A DNA stretch of 64,000 nucleotides from Pantoea sp. 18069. GTDB taxonomy: Bacteria > Pseudomonadota > Gammaproteobacteria > Burkholderiales > Burkholderiaceae_C. The DNA is taken from positions 368,086 through 432,085 of the forward strand of contig NZ_CACSJA010000001.1 of the NCBI RefSeq assembly GCF_902706035.1, read 5' to 3'. This document shows, in pieces, positions 1-8,667 of this stretch. The stretch's first letter is position 1; each line of letters opens with the position of its first letter. The notes beneath the pieces were generated by a model. It searched no databases, was not told the DNA's origin, and saw only the letters and a program-made list of their open reading frames with translations. The translations under genes and the position numbers were made by a program.

Positions 1-2
1 CA

Positions 3-1505
3 CAGGGCGCACGCGTGGTGGTCGGCTACCCGACCGATTACGTCGACCGCCAGCTCGCCGGCATGCTGCTCGACCTGGCGCTGGCGCTGGTGGTGTCCGC
101 GGTGCTGCTGCTCGAATGCGCGCGCGGGCGCTGGCAGCGCTCCCCGCTGGCCGGGCTCGCGGCGCAGCGCTTCGCACGATACGCAGCGGCCTTGCGCGGG
201 ACGGCCGTGCGCTGGACCGCGCTGCGGCGGCGCATGGCGCCGGCGTCCGCACCCGCCGCGCTGGGCCCCGACGCCACGGCGCAGATGACGCGGCTGCGCT
301 TCATCATCTTCCTGATCGCGCTGTCCGAAGAGCTGCTGCGCCCGTTCTTCACGGTGTTCGCCATCGACATGCCGCCGCTGGGCCTGCAGTTGAGTGCGAC
401 CATGGTCGCGGGCCTGCCCGTCGCCGCCTTCATGGCGACGCTGGCACTGGCCCAGCCCGCGGGGCCGGCGCTGGCCCGGCGCATCGATCTGCGCTGGGGC
501 CTGGTGCTGTCGGCACTGGTCGGCAGCCTGGCGCTCATGGCCACGGGATCGGCCGAGTCGGCGCTGACGCTGGTGGCGCTGCGCGCGTTCGCGGGCATGG
601 CCTATGGGCTGGCGTTGATCCTCGCGCAGACAGCGCTGGTGCGCATCACGCCGCCGGCGCAGCGCGCGCGCGGAATGACGCAGATCGCGGGTGCGATCGT
701 CGCCGCGGGCATCGTCGGCCCGCCATTTGGCGGCATGATCGCCGCCCAGGCCGGCCCCGCGGCGGGATTTGCGGCCTGCGCGCTGTGCATGCTGTTCGCG
801 GCGATCGTCAGCCAGCGCCTGGCGCCGGTGCCGCGCGCCGCCACGGCCGGCTCGGCCACGGGCGGATGGCGCGGCTATGCGGCCGTCGTGCGCAACCCGC
901 GCGCGCTGGCGGTGATTTTCGGCGCGGCGCTGCCCGCACGCCTGGTCGCGGTCACGCTGCTGGCCGTCGTCGTGCCGCTGCAGATGAGCGCGCTGCAACA
1001 ACCCGCGGCCATGACCGGACGCGCGCTGCTGCTGTACTTCCTGGTGTTTGCGGCCAGCACCTCCTGGTTTGCGCAATGGTCCGATGCGAGCGGCAAGCGC
1101 GCGCCCTTCCTGATCGCGGGCGGGCTGGTCAGCGCGCTGGCCTGCTGGGCCTTGCCCGGCCTGGGCGGCGTGCCCGGCATGGCCGTCGGCTGCGCGCTGC
1201 TGGGCCTCGGGCAGGCGCTGCAGTCCTCGCCCCAGCTGGCGCTGGTCACGGAACTCTTCGAGCCCCACGCCGATCGCCCACAGCGCGCCACCCCCGAGCA
1301 GGCGCTGGCCGCCTTCCGGCTGCTCGAGCGGCTGGGCAGCATCGCCGCACCTTTCGCCACGGCCTGGGCAGTCTGGGCCTTTGGCTACGCGGGAGCGATG
1401 TGGGCCATCGGCCTGTTCCTCGCCGCGGTCACGCTGGGCATGCTGCCCGCGCTGCGCGGCGCCGCCCCCTCCATTTCCCTTCCACCTCTGCCCGGATCGC
1501 CATGA
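3..1505 (+). CDS. Membrane sensor/MFS-transporter fusion protein, 5'-truncated by window edge
   Basis: The reading frame is already open at the first bases of the window, so the N-terminus lies outside. The visible part starts with a short stretch that looks like the end of a periplasmic domain, followed by one transmembrane helix (about residues 20-37), a cytoplasmic Arg-rich linker, and then roughly 390 residues with the spacing and Gly/Ala-rich helices of a 12-helix major facilitator (MFS) unit. An MFS unit behind a tethered outer domain suggests a signalling or sensing membrane protein rather than a simple porter, but this is inference. Its stop codon overlaps the start of the next gene (ATGA), so the two are translationally coupled. 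The position beside a T3SS with a partner-switch regulator suggests signal input. The function is not proven. Confidence 0.6.
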   Translation, partial: QGARVVVGYPTDYVDRQLAGMLLDLALALVVSAVLLLECARGRWQRSPLAGLAAQRFARYAAALRGTAVRWTALRRRMAPASAPAALGPDATAQMTRLRFIIFLIALSEELLRPFFTVFAIDMPPLGLQLSATMVAGLPVAAFMATLALAQPAGPALARRIDLRWGLVLSALVGSLALMATGSAESALTLVALRAFAGMAYGLALILAQTALVRITPPAQRARGMTQIAGAIVAAGIVGPPFGGMIAAQAGPAAGFAACALCMLFAAIVSQRLAPVPRAATAGSATGGWRGYAAVVRNPRALAVIFGAALPARLVAVTLLAVVVPLQMSALQQPAAMTGRALLLYFLVFAASTSWFAQWSDASGKRAPFLIAGGLVSALACWALPGLGGVPGMAVGCALLGLGQALQSSPQLALVTELFEPHADRPQRATPEQALAAFRLLERLGSIAAPFATAWAVWAFGYAGAMWAIGLFLAAVTLGMLPALRGAAPSISLPPLPGSP

Positions 1506-2602
1506 AACCCAACGCATTGCTTTCTCGCCTGCTGCGTGCTTCGCCCTGCCCTGCGCTGTGCCTGTGGCTGGCGCTGGGCAGCAGCGCCCAGGCCCAGACG
1601 CCCGCAGGCGGCGCGAACACGCCCATGCCGGCGGTGGCCGCATCGGCACCGGCGGGCCCCTTCACCATCGTGATGGTGTTGCCGCGCGCGCCGCAAAGCA
1701 CCGAAGCCGGCTTTCGCAGCTACCTGGAACGCGAGAATGTCCCGGCGCGCTACGTCGAAGTGCATTACTCCGGCAACAAGCTCGAGGAGCAGGCGCTGCG
1801 CCAGCAGGTCGCGGCATTGCGCCCCGACCTGGTCTACGCCTGGGGCACGCCCACGTCCCTCGCGCTCGCCGGCCGCCACGATGAAAGCAACGCGGCCAAC
1901 CCGTTGCGCAACACCCCCATCGTGTTCACCGAAGTCACGGACCCGGTCAGCGCCGGGCTGATCAAGAACCCGCTGCAGCCCGAGCGCAACATCACCGGCG
2001 TCAGCCATGTCGCGCCGCTCGACATCCAGTTCAACGCCATCCAGGCCTACCGGCCGTTTCGCCGGATCGGCTATCTGCACAACCCGGCAGAACCCAACTC
2101 GCTGACCATCCTGCGCAACCTGCAGGCACAGGCCCAGCGCCAGGGGCTGCAGGTGATCGAAGCCAGTCTCGGACTGAACGCCGAGCAGGCACCCGACCCC
2201 GCACAGATCGCGCCGCTGGTGGCCGACATCGCGGCGCGCGGCGCCGACCTGCTGTATGTCGGCCCCATCACCTTCCTGGCCTTCACCCACCGCGACGCGA
2301 TCACTCAGGCAGCGCTGCGCCAGCAACTGCCGACGTTCTGCACCACGGAAAGCATAGTGCGGCGCGCGGGCTGCCTGTTCGGCCTGTTTTCCAACGACAC
2401 CAACGTCGGCCGTTTTGCCGGGTCGATGGCGCGCCAGATCCTGGTCGAGAAAAAGCCGGTCAGCGCGATTGCGGCATCGACGCTGCAGCGCTTTTCGCTG
2501 CTGGTGAACATTCCCACGGCACAGGCGCTGGACCTGTATCCGCCCATGCTGCTGCTGAACGTGGCCGAAGTGATTCCCGCACCGTCGATGGCGCTGCGCT
2601 GA
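1502..2602 (+). CDS. Periplasmic ABC-type substrate-binding protein (ABC_sub_bind family)
   Basis: This is a 366-aa protein with a Sec signal peptide: a basic N-terminus, a hydrophobic core around residues 15-28 and a likely cut after SSAQA. The mature part matches the ABC_sub_bind fold (PF04392 type): an early FTIVMVLPRAP strand, a TPIVFTEVTDPVSAGLI-type segment, an NITGVSH motif and an RIGYLHNP strand at the second lobe. No ABC permease or ATPase lies next to it. Binding proteins of this family are often paired with membrane sensors, and here the gene overlaps the upstream membrane-protein gene by 4 nt. I therefore infer a ligand-sensing role with that protein rather than uptake. The ATG at 1502 is chosen because of the overlap and the signal peptide that follows. 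Confidence 0.75.
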   Translation: MKPNALLSRLLRASPCPALCLWLALGSSAQAQTPAGGANTPMPAVAASAPAGPFTIVMVLPRAPQSTEAGFRSYLERENVPARYVEVHYSGNKLEEQALRQQVAALRPDLVYAWGTPTSLALAGRHDESNAANPLRNTPIVFTEVTDPVSAGLIKNPLQPERNITGVSHVAPLDIQFNAIQAYRPFRRIGYLHNPAEPNSLTILRNLQAQAQRQGLQVIEASLGLNAEQAPDPAQIAPLVADIAARGADLLYVGPITFLAFTHRDAITQAALRQQLPTFCTTESIVRRAGCLFGLFSNDTNVGRFAGSMARQILVEKKPVSAIAASTLQRFSLLVNIPTAQALDLYPPMLLLNVAEVIPAPSMALR

Positions 2603-2616
2603 CCCGGGGTGTGAGG

Positions 2617-2636
2617 GCCCTGCCGGAAAGCAGGGC
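2617..2636. terminator. Hairpin between converging genes
   Basis: A perfect 7-bp stem (GCCCTGC / GCAGGGC) encloses a 6-nt loop between two genes that converge. No T-tract follows on either strand, so intrinsic termination is only possible. Confidence 0.35.
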
Positions 2637-2707
2637 AGCTACGCGCAGCGAGCCAGCCGCAGAGGTGCCAGCCGGGGCAGCCCTGGCCGCACCAGCGGCT
2701 CAGAAGT

Positions 2708-2947
2708 TCATGCCGCCTTCTGGATCACGCCCTTCAACGCATCCGAAAGCTCCTTGACGATGGTGCTCTGGATCTGCGTGAACATGCTCCACTGCTGGAC
2801 TTCCTGCTGCATTTTCAGCATGTCGGCGGTGCTGGGGCTGTCACCCATTTCGCTGAGCGTTGCCTTGAGCGAGGCTTCGCGGCTGGAGGTGACCTGGGCG
2901 ATCGTGCTGCTGATCGCGTTGAACGTCAGACCGGTGGTGTTATTCAT
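2708..2947 (-). CDS. sctF: T3SS needle subunit SctF
   Basis: The 79-aa protein has the size and shape of the YscF/BscF/PrgI needle family: two amphipathic helices joined by a Pro-containing turn (GDSPSTADML) and a conserved C-terminal helix running to the last residue (FTQIQSTIVKELSDALKGV). Such subunits polymerise into the hollow extracellular needle and their C-terminal helices line the channel. It is the last gene of the minus-strand sctD-sctE-sctF group, which is the Bordetella bscD-E-F order. It lies 13 nt after the preceding gene, so it is probably co-transcribed. Confidence 0.9.
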   Translation of the reverse strand: MNNTTGLTFNAISSTIAQVTSSREASLKATLSEMGDSPSTADMLKMQQEVQQWSMFTQIQSTIVKELSDALKGVIQKAA

Positions 2948-2960
2948 GGTCGATTTCCTT

Positions 2961-3293
2961 TCATGCTCCCTGGCGGGAGAAACGGCTGCCTAGTTCAGGC
3001 GGGGGGGTCATGCGCGAGGAATCGCGCATTTCGGTTGCTGACAATGGCAGCGCACAATGCTCGAGCACCTCCTGTGCAGCAAGACAGGCATCGAGCAGCG
3101 CCGCCAGTTCGCGGTAGCGGTCCGGCGCAACGCCGGCCGCCATGCCCGCGCGCGCGCGCTGCTCCAGGCCCTGGAGCTGGACCTGGGTCTGTTCGCGCGC
3201 CTGCGCCGCATTCGCGCCAGACAGACGCTCTTCGAGCGGGCTCAGTGCATCGGGGCGCATCGTCCCCACGGCGTCGGGCAATAACAGTTTCAT
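2961..3293 (-). CDS. BscE/YscE-type T3SS protein, probable needle-subunit chaperone
   Basis: A 110-aa, Ala/Gln/Arg-rich helical protein between the sctD-like and sctF-like genes. Its start overlaps the end of sctD (ATGA). In Yersinia the small helical YscE works with YscG to keep the needle subunit monomeric before export, and in Bordetella bscE sits between bscD and bscF. Sequence identity in this family is low, so the call rests on position, size and predicted helicity. There is no signal peptide or membrane segment, so a cytoplasmic location is expected. Confidence 0.6.
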   Translation of the reverse strand: MKLLLPDAVGTMRPDALSPLEERLSGANAAQAREQTQVQLQGLEQRARAGMAAGVAPDRYRELAALLDACLAAQEVLEHCALPLSATEMRDSSRMTPPPELGSRFSRQGA

Positions 3294-4723
3294 CGGCTGA
3301 CCTCCAATCGTTTCGGGCCGTCAAACACCAGGTGATCGGGCGCGATGGCGGCAAGCCGCCAGCCGGCGCGCGCACCGCCGGGCTGCAGCTTGGCGCCATC
3401 GGCGAGCACCACATAGGGCGCCGCGCCACCCACCACGCTACGGATGGCGAACGGCAACCCGGCTTCGTCCAAGCTGAGCCGGCGCGCCGCGGCCGGCTCC
3501 TTGACGACCTGTATCCGCAGCAGAAAAGGCACGTCGCTGAGCGGCGTCTGCGCCGCGGCGAGCAGGCGTTCGAGCTGCGGGCGCTGCGTGGGACTGACTT
3601 CCACGGACAGCACCAGTTGCTCGCCATCCCAATGGGCCTGGGTGGCCGTCAGGCCCTGCGCGCCCAGCCAGCGCAGCACCTGCGGCCCTTGCTGCGATGC
3701 GACGCGCAGGCCATCGATGATCTCTATGCCTTCGGGCGCGCGTGCGCGCAGCTGCGCCAGCGTCTGCTGCTGCATGTCAGGCGTGACCACCACCCCGCGC
3801 ACCTGCACCTTGCCCGCGCCCATAGGCGCAAACCGCAGGCTCAGGCCCTGCGCCGATCCGACATCCGTCAGCACATCGAATACTTCCTGCGCGGTGCGCA
3901 CCGCGAGCCGCGGCAGCGGGCGCAGGCTCGACAGGGCTTGCGCCAGGCGGTCGAACTGTTCGGCGTTGTCGACCCAGCCGCTGACCGTGACACCGCCGTA
4001 GGCGTTGGCCACGACCCGCATGCGCAGCGCCGGGTCGGCCAGCGCGATCGCCAAAGTCGCTTCCTTGATCGCCTTTTCCTGCGCCTGCAGCGACAGCTGC
4101 GACGCGGCCGCCATTTCGCTGGCCGCGTCGGCCTGCGCGGATGCGGGCGCATGGCGCCAGACAGCCCAGCCCACGCCCAGCAGCACGAAGGCCAGCACCC
4201 CGACGGCGGCCAGCGGGCGCAGGCGCTGCGGCGGCGCAGCGCGCCGCGCCGGCCTGGGCGGCGGGGCCGCGGCGGCCTGCGGCGCGCCGGCAGGCGCCGC
4301 CTCGTGCGCGGGCTGCGGCACCGGTGCGTCCGCGGGGGGCAGCGCCAGTGCCGTCTCGACCGCAGTCCAGACCAGATGCGCGGCGCAGACCGTGGCATGC
4401 ACCTGCCCGAGCAGCGCGGCCGCGCCCAGCGCAAAGCCGGGCGGCACTGGCGCACCGTCCTCGCCGGCCTGCGCCTGGTCTTGCGGCGACAGCACGAACC
4501 AGCGCCCGCCCTGCCACGACACCTGCAGCGGCGCACCCGCGTCCAGCCCGCAGTCGCTGAGCAGCACCTCGCAGTCACCCTCGCTGCCAACGCGCAGCAG
4601 CTCGCCGGCGGCCAGGGCCAGGCTTGCGCCCTGGTGGCAACCGGACAGGATGCGAAGCTCGATGTCCGGCAGCGGCTCGGCGGGCACCGGGCGGGCACTG
4701 AGATGGGCGTCGTGGTGCCTCAT
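3290..4723 (-). CDS. sctD: T3SS inner-membrane ring protein SctD (FHA-type)
   Basis: This 477-aa protein starts with a cytoplasmic FHA-like domain (about residues 15-115, with LRVGSEGDCEVLLSD). A Pro/Ala-rich linker follows, then one transmembrane helix around residue 185 (AAVGVLAFVLLGVGWAVW) and a large periplasmic part with BON/ring-building repeats. This is the layout of YscD/BscD, which forms the outer of the two inner-membrane rings and meets the secretin in the periplasm. The ATG at 4723 is preferred over an upstream TTG at 4753 because GAGGTG precedes it at good spacing. It is the first gene of the sctD-E-F unit, divergent from the STAS gene. Confidence 0.85.
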   Translation of the reverse strand: MRHHDAHLSARPVPAEPLPDIELRILSGCHQGASLALAAGELLRVGSEGDCEVLLSDCGLDAGAPLQVSWQGGRWFVLSPQDQAQAGEDGAPVPPGFALGAAALLGQVHATVCAAHLVWTAVETALALPPADAPVPQPAHEAAPAGAPQAAAAPPPRPARRAAPPQRLRPLAAVGVLAFVLLGVGWAVWRHAPASAQADAASEMAAASQLSLQAQEKAIKEATLAIALADPALRMRVVANAYGGVTVSGWVDNAEQFDRLAQALSSLRPLPRLAVRTAQEVFDVLTDVGSAQGLSLRFAPMGAGKVQVRGVVVTPDMQQQTLAQLRARAPEGIEIIDGLRVASQQGPQVLRWLGAQGLTATQAHWDGEQLVLSVEVSPTQRPQLERLLAAAQTPLSDVPFLLRIQVVKEPAAARRLSLDEAGLPFAIRSVVGGAAPYVVLADGAKLQPGGARAGWRLAAIAPDHLVFDGPKRLEVSR

Positions 4724-4860
4724 GCGCGCACCTCGCCCCCGGCCTGCGAACAATATCGGTTTTCGCCGCGCAATGGGCTACCCAACCCGGTGCGCACTCC
4801 ATACAATCGATTCGCGTATTGGGTCAGAAAATCATCATCCTCATTGAATTGGTTACGCGC

Positions 4861-5193
4861 ATGAATATCGAGACCGAGCACCGCGACGACATCCTCATCC
4901 TCCGCCCCCTGGGACGGCTCGACAGCAGCAACTCTCCCGAGCTCGAACACCTGCTGTCCGAGCACCTTGACGGCGGCTGCCAGCGCCTGGTGCTCGACTT
5001 CTCGGGCCTGAGCTACATCAGCTCCGCGGGCCTGCGCGTCGTGCTGCTGGCCGGCAAGAAGCTGCGCGCGAGCAAGGGCAAGATCGTGCTGGCCTCGCTG
5101 CAGGACATGGTGCGCGACGTCTTCGACATGAGCGGCTTTCTCACGCTGTTCGCCGTGGCCGAGTCGCTCGACGAAGGAGTGACCAAGGTCTGA
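4861..5193 (+). CDS. btrV: STAS-domain anti-sigma factor antagonist, BtrV-like
   Basis: A 110-aa single STAS domain. It shows the GRLDSSNSPEL strand and the hallmark LVLDFSGLSYISSAGLRVL segment; Ser55, just before Ala-Gly, aligns with the phosphorylated serine of SpoIIAA-type proteins. In Bordetella, BtrV is phosphorylated by the kinase BtrW and dephosphorylated by the phosphatase BtrU, and this partner switching controls T3SS secretion. A gene of this kind inside a Bsc-like cluster points to the same role. No BtrU or BtrW gene is visible in the window, so they would lie to the left or elsewhere. The ATG at 4861 gives a standard STAS N-terminus; a start further upstream would add an unrelated tail. 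Confidence 0.85.
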   Translation: MNIETEHRDDILILRPLGRLDSSNSPELEHLLSEHLDGGCQRLVLDFSGLSYISSAGLRVVLLAGKKLRASKGKIVLASLQDMVRDVFDMSGFLTLFAVAESLDEGVTKV

Positions 5194-5213
5194 ATGCAGC
5201 GCAGGGGCGGGCT

Positions 5214-7322
5214 TCACAGGTCCACCCTTGCCAGCGGCTGGATATTGATCTCCTGCGTGAGCTCCTGGTAGGAAAGCACGGGCAGCTCGTACAGGTCCTG
5301 CTCTATCATCTTGCGCATGTAGCGGCGGATATCCATCGAGGTCAGCAGCACCGGCCGCTGCTGGCTCGCACCGATGTCGCCGACGGTCTTCTTGATGTTG
5401 TCCACGAGCGCCTTGCTCACCGCCGGATCGAGCGCGAGATAACTGCCCGCCGACGTCTGCCGGATCGCGCTGCGCACCGTGTCCTCGACCGCCGGCGCGA
5501 GCAGATACGCCGGCAGCACATTGTTCCCGCTCGAGTACTTGTTGCTGATGTGGCGCTTGAGCGTGGAGCGCACGTATTCGGTCAGCAGCACCGAATCCTT
5601 TTCCTTCTGGCCCCACTCGATCAGCGACTCGAGGATGGCGCGCAGATTGCGCACCGAGATGTCCTCCGACACCAGGCGCTGCAGGATTTCGGCGATCTTC
5701 TGTATCGGCAGCACGCGCGTCGATTCCTTGACCAGGTCCGGGAAGCGCCCTTCCATCGCGCTGAGCAGGAAGCGTGTTTCCTGGATGCCGATGAAGTCGG
5801 ACGAATACTTCTTGAGCACGAAGGCCAGGTGGTAGGTCAGTACCTTGCTGGTATCCATGAAGCCTATGCCCGCGCGGGTCAGCGTGTCGCGCAGCGTATC
5901 GCTGACCCACAGCGTGGGAATGTGCGGCAGGAACGGGCGATCGCTTTCGTAGCGGATCTGCAGCGCATTCAGGTTGGTTTCGGTTTCGCGCACCAGCAGA
6001 TAGCCAGGGCGCAACCGCCCCTGTGACACCGGCACCTCCGACAGCAGCAGGTTGTAGCTCTCGGGCGGCAACCCCGCGTTGAAACGCAGCTGGATGCCCG
6101 GAAACGGCACACCGAGATCGAAATACAGCGCGCGCCGGATCTTCAGCAGCTCCTCGTTGAGCACCGCGGAATCAAAGCTGGTCTGCAGGGCCGCGGCCAC
6201 ATCCATCAGCAGCGGCACCGTGGGCGCGAACTCATCGCTGCCATCGTTCCTGGGCTTGGACTGCTTGTCGCCCGCGGCCTGCATCGCCGGTACTTCGGTC
6301 ACTTCGCCGGTCTTGGCATCGACCACGCGTCGCATGCCGTGCATGACGACGAAACCGATGCCGCCGACCACCACCGCGAGCACCAGGAACACCGGCAGCG
6401 GCATGCCCGGAATCATGCCCATGCCCAGCGCCACGGCGGCCGCGATCAACAGCGCGCGCGGCTGGGCCAGCACCTGGGCGCCGATGTCCTTGCCGACGTT
6501 GGACGGGCCGTCGCCGGTCTGCACGCGCGTGACGATCATGCCCGCGCAGATGGCGATGAACAGCGCCGGGATCTGTGCGATCAGGCCGTCGCCTATGGTC
6601 AGCACCGAATAGGTCTTGACCGCGTCGGCGGCCGTCATGCCGCGCTGCATGGTGCCGATCACGATGCCGCCGAGCAGGTTGACGGCAACGATGATCAGCC
6701 CCGCGATCGCATCGCCCTTGACGAACTTCATCGCCCCGTCCATCGCGCCGTAGAGCTGGCTTTCCTTCTCGACGATGCCGCGGCGGCGCTTGGCCTCCTC
6801 CATGTCGATGGTGCCGGCGCGCATGTCGCCGTCGATCGACATCTGCTTGCCGGGCATCGCGTCGAGCGAGAAGCGCGCCGCGACTTCGGCCACGCGCTCG
6901 GCGCCCTTGGTGATCACCACGAACTGCACGATGGTCAGGATCAGGAACACCACCAGGCCGACCACCAGATTGCCGCCGACGACGAAGTTGCCGAAAGTGT
7001 CGATGATGTGGCCCGCGTCGCCCTGCAGCAGGATCAGCCGCGTGGTGGCGATGGAAATGCCCAGGCGAAACAGCGTGGTCACGAGCAGCACCGAGGGAAA
7101 GGACGAAAAGGCCAGCGGCGACGGCAGATACATCGCGACCATCAGCAAGATCGCCGAGATCGTCATGTTGATGCCGATCAGCGTATCCACGAGCCAGGTC
7201 GGCAGCGGCAGGATCATCATGAAGATGACCGCCACCAGGAAAAACGCCAGGATCAGGTCATTGCGGCTGGTGGCCAGCTGGACCGCACGCTGCAAACGGG
7301 CAAAGGCAACAGACTGCGACAT
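5214..7322 (-). CDS. sctV: T3SS export-gate protein SctV (FHIPEP family)
   Basis: A 702-aa protein with the FlhA/LcrD/BcrD layout: about eight transmembrane helices in the first 320 residues, a charged FHIPEP loop (KGAERVAEVAARFSLDAMPG, then an IDGDMRAG segment), and a cytoplasmic domain of about 350 residues that forms a nonameric ring. The ring binds chaperone-substrate complexes and the gatekeeper. It is the last gene of the minus-strand sctW-X-Y-V run, matching the Yersinia yopN-tyeA-sycN-yscX-yscY-lcrD order. The ATG at 7322 is chosen; a TTG 15 nt upstream would add only five residues. Confidence 0.97.
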   Translation of the reverse strand: MSQSVAFARLQRAVQLATSRNDLILAFFLVAVIFMMILPLPTWLVDTLIGINMTISAILLMVAMYLPSPLAFSSFPSVLLVTTLFRLGISIATTRLILLQGDAGHIIDTFGNFVVGGNLVVGLVVFLILTIVQFVVITKGAERVAEVAARFSLDAMPGKQMSIDGDMRAGTIDMEEAKRRRGIVEKESQLYGAMDGAMKFVKGDAIAGLIIVAVNLLGGIVIGTMQRGMTAADAVKTYSVLTIGDGLIAQIPALFIAICAGMIVTRVQTGDGPSNVGKDIGAQVLAQPRALLIAAAVALGMGMIPGMPLPVFLVLAVVVGGIGFVVMHGMRRVVDAKTGEVTEVPAMQAAGDKQSKPRNDGSDEFAPTVPLLMDVAAALQTSFDSAVLNEELLKIRRALYFDLGVPFPGIQLRFNAGLPPESYNLLLSEVPVSQGRLRPGYLLVRETETNLNALQIRYESDRPFLPHIPTLWVSDTLRDTLTRAGIGFMDTSKVLTYHLAFVLKKYSSDFIGIQETRFLLSAMEGRFPDLVKESTRVLPIQKIAEILQRLVSEDISVRNLRAILESLIEWGQKEKDSVLLTEYVRSTLKRHISNKYSSGNNVLPAYLLAPAVEDTVRSAIRQTSAGSYLALDPAVSKALVDNIKKTVGDIGASQQRPVLLTSMDIRRYMRKMIEQDLYELPVLSYQELTQEINIQPLARVDL

Positions 7323-7340
7323 GAAGGGACCGTTCAAGAA

Positions 7341-7754
7341 TCAGGCGGATGTCAGCGGTGCGAGCCGCACGGGAATCGTCAGCATGGCGAGATGGGCGCG
7401 CATCGCGCTTGCCGCCTCCTCAGGCTGCTCCAGCGCCTGCAGCGCCTGGGCCCTGACCAGATGGAATTCGGCCCCCATCGCGCCCAGGATCGCCAGGCGC
7501 TCGAGCGTCTGCAGGGCTTTCGTGGGCTTGGCCGAGCGCACCTGCGCCAGCGCCAGCGACAGCAGCGCGCGCGCATCGTCGGGCACCAGCAGGTCACGCG
7601 CAAGCAGCAGCACCGCCGCCTTGTCGGGCAGGCCATGCTGCAGGTAGATGTAGGCCAGCAAGTCCATGAACTCGACCTCCTGGCGGCCGGCGCCCTGTGG
7701 CGTCGTCGCCGGGCGCGCGGCGGGCTCCAGATCGGGGGATTCCACCGCCATCAT
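7341..7754 (-). CDS. sctY: T3SS protein SctY (YscY-like TPR protein)
   Basis: A 137-aa protein made of helix pairs with TPR-like spacing (MDLLAYIYLQHGLPDKAAVL, then ALLSLALAQVRSAKPTKALQ). In Yersinia, YscY binds YscX and the SctV cytoplasmic ring and is needed for export of early substrates. The start codon shares a base with the sctX stop (TGATG), so translation is coupled. A second in-frame ATG lies at 7751. It sits between sctX and sctV, the Ysc order. Confidence 0.75.
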   Translation of the reverse strand: MMAVESPDLEPAARPATTPQGAGRQEVEFMDLLAYIYLQHGLPDKAAVLLLARDLLVPDDARALLSLALAQVRSAKPTKALQTLERLAILGAMGAEFHLVRAQALQALEQPEEAASAMRAHLAMLTIPVRLAPLTSA

Positions 7755-8155
7755 CAGCCCTGGTAGAGCGCGCTGCGGTACATCTGCACCAGCTCACGCA
7801 GGCTGGATTCCTCGCCCAGCAGCCGCGCGGCGCGGTTCAGCCGCCGGGCCTCGTCGGATTCGCCGGGCCGCTGCTGCGCGGCCTCGCGCACCAGTTGGTG
7901 GGCCGCGCCCAGCGCCGCATGGAACCGCCCCGGCGACAGCAGGCCGCGGCTCTCCAGTTGCGGGCGCAGCGCAGCGTCCAGCCGGTCATCCATTGACGCT
8001 TCCTGCAGCAGGTTGTCAAGCTGTGCGCGCACGCCCATGTCGGGCGGGGGCGTGTCGCCGCGCTCGGGCATGGCCGCCCCGGTTTCATGGCGCGCGTGCG
8101 TGATGCTTTCAATGCCCCGGTCGAAAACCAGGCTGTTGAAGCGGATGTCTGACAT
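7754..8155 (-). CDS. sctX: T3SS protein SctX (YscX-like)
   Basis: A 133-aa protein. The N-terminal half is low in structure and the C-terminal half is helical, ending in SSLRELVQMYRSALYQG, which resembles the conserved C-terminus of YscX. YscX is an early secreted component that forms a complex with YscY and SctV. The gene overlaps sctY by one base and follows the SycN-like chaperone gene. Assignment is mainly by gene order, size and the C-terminal pattern. Confidence 0.7.
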   Translation of the reverse strand: MSDIRFNSLVFDRGIESITHARHETGAAMPERGDTPPPDMGVRAQLDNLLQEASMDDRLDAALRPQLESRGLLSPGRFHAALGAAHQLVREAAQQRPGESDEARRLNRAARLLGEESSLRELVQMYRSALYQG

Positions 8156-8282
8156 GGGCGTCCTTCAGGTGCGGAGTTCCGGCGAGGGCATGGAGGTCAC
8201 GGGGCTCTCCATCTGCTCCATAGGTAACCCCGCAGGCGCAACAGTTCCATGCGCGCGCGCAAAACCGCCACATCCTGGCGCT

Positions 8283-8666
8283 TCAGGCCATGCCCCGCGC
8301 CTGCGCAATCCAGGCCTGCAGATGGCCGGCCAGCCTGTGCATTTCGCGCGCACTGAAGCGCTCCAGCGGCAGGCGCGTGCCCACCACCAGCCACTGCCCC
8401 TGCGCGGTGGTGCGCACGCCGACCTGCACCGGATCCGCGGCGCACTCGCTGCGCGCTGCCCGCTGCATGGCCTTGAGCACCAGCGCCGCGAGGTCGTAGG
8501 GCACGGGTTCGGCATGGTGCAGCACCACCTCGTCGCCCTGGGTCGACACGCCCAGCAGCGCGCCCGAAGCCAGCCGCAGCTGCAGGCTCCCGCCCGGGCC
8601 CGGCGCGAGCGCGGGCAGGCCGATGTCCTCGCCGAACTCCGCCAACACCTGTGTCAGCTGCGCCAT
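8283..8666 (-). CDS. CesT-family T3SS chaperone (SycN-like), probably for SctW
   Basis: A 127-aa acidic protein with the alpha/beta pattern of class I T3SS chaperones: an N-terminal helix (MAQLTQVLAEFGEDIGL), a curved sheet (GSLQLRLASGALLGV, EVVLHHAEPVPYD) and a C-terminal helix. The ATG begins one base after the stop of sctW, so it is coupled to the gatekeeper gene. In Yersinia, SycN with YscB is the chaperone of YopN, encoded at this very position. Between this gene and sctX (8156-8282) only very short frames without clear support are present. Confidence 0.7.
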   Translation of the reverse strand: MAQLTQVLAEFGEDIGLPALAPGPGGSLQLRLASGALLGVSTQGDEVVLHHAEPVPYDLAALVLKAMQRAARSECAADPVQVGVRTTAQGQWLVVGTRLPLERFSAREMHRLAGHLQAWIAQARGMA

Positions 8667-8667
8667 G

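Noticed and set aside
116..1501. A long in-frame extension upstream of the periplasmic binding-protein gene
   Set aside because: It lies over the MFS-fusion gene in another frame; the signal peptide and the ATGA overlap mark 1502 as the true start.
3008..3211. Short frames opposite the BscE-like gene
   Set aside because: Very high Arg/Ala content, no start signal; the coupled BscE-like frame is better supported.
2963..4864. A 633-codon plus-strand frame opposite sctD, sctE and sctF
   Set aside because: Arg/Ala/Gln-rich nonsense spanning three recognised genes of the other strand.
6339..7766. A 475-codon plus-strand frame opposite sctV
   Set aside because: His/Asp/Arg/Gln-rich composition typical of an antisense frame; sctV on the other strand has clear family motifs.
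8156..8282. Possible tiny genes (18 and about 17 codons) between the SycN-like gene and sctX
   Set aside because: ATG codons are present but the frames are very short and no conserved T3SS protein of that size fits; they could only be kept with comparative data.
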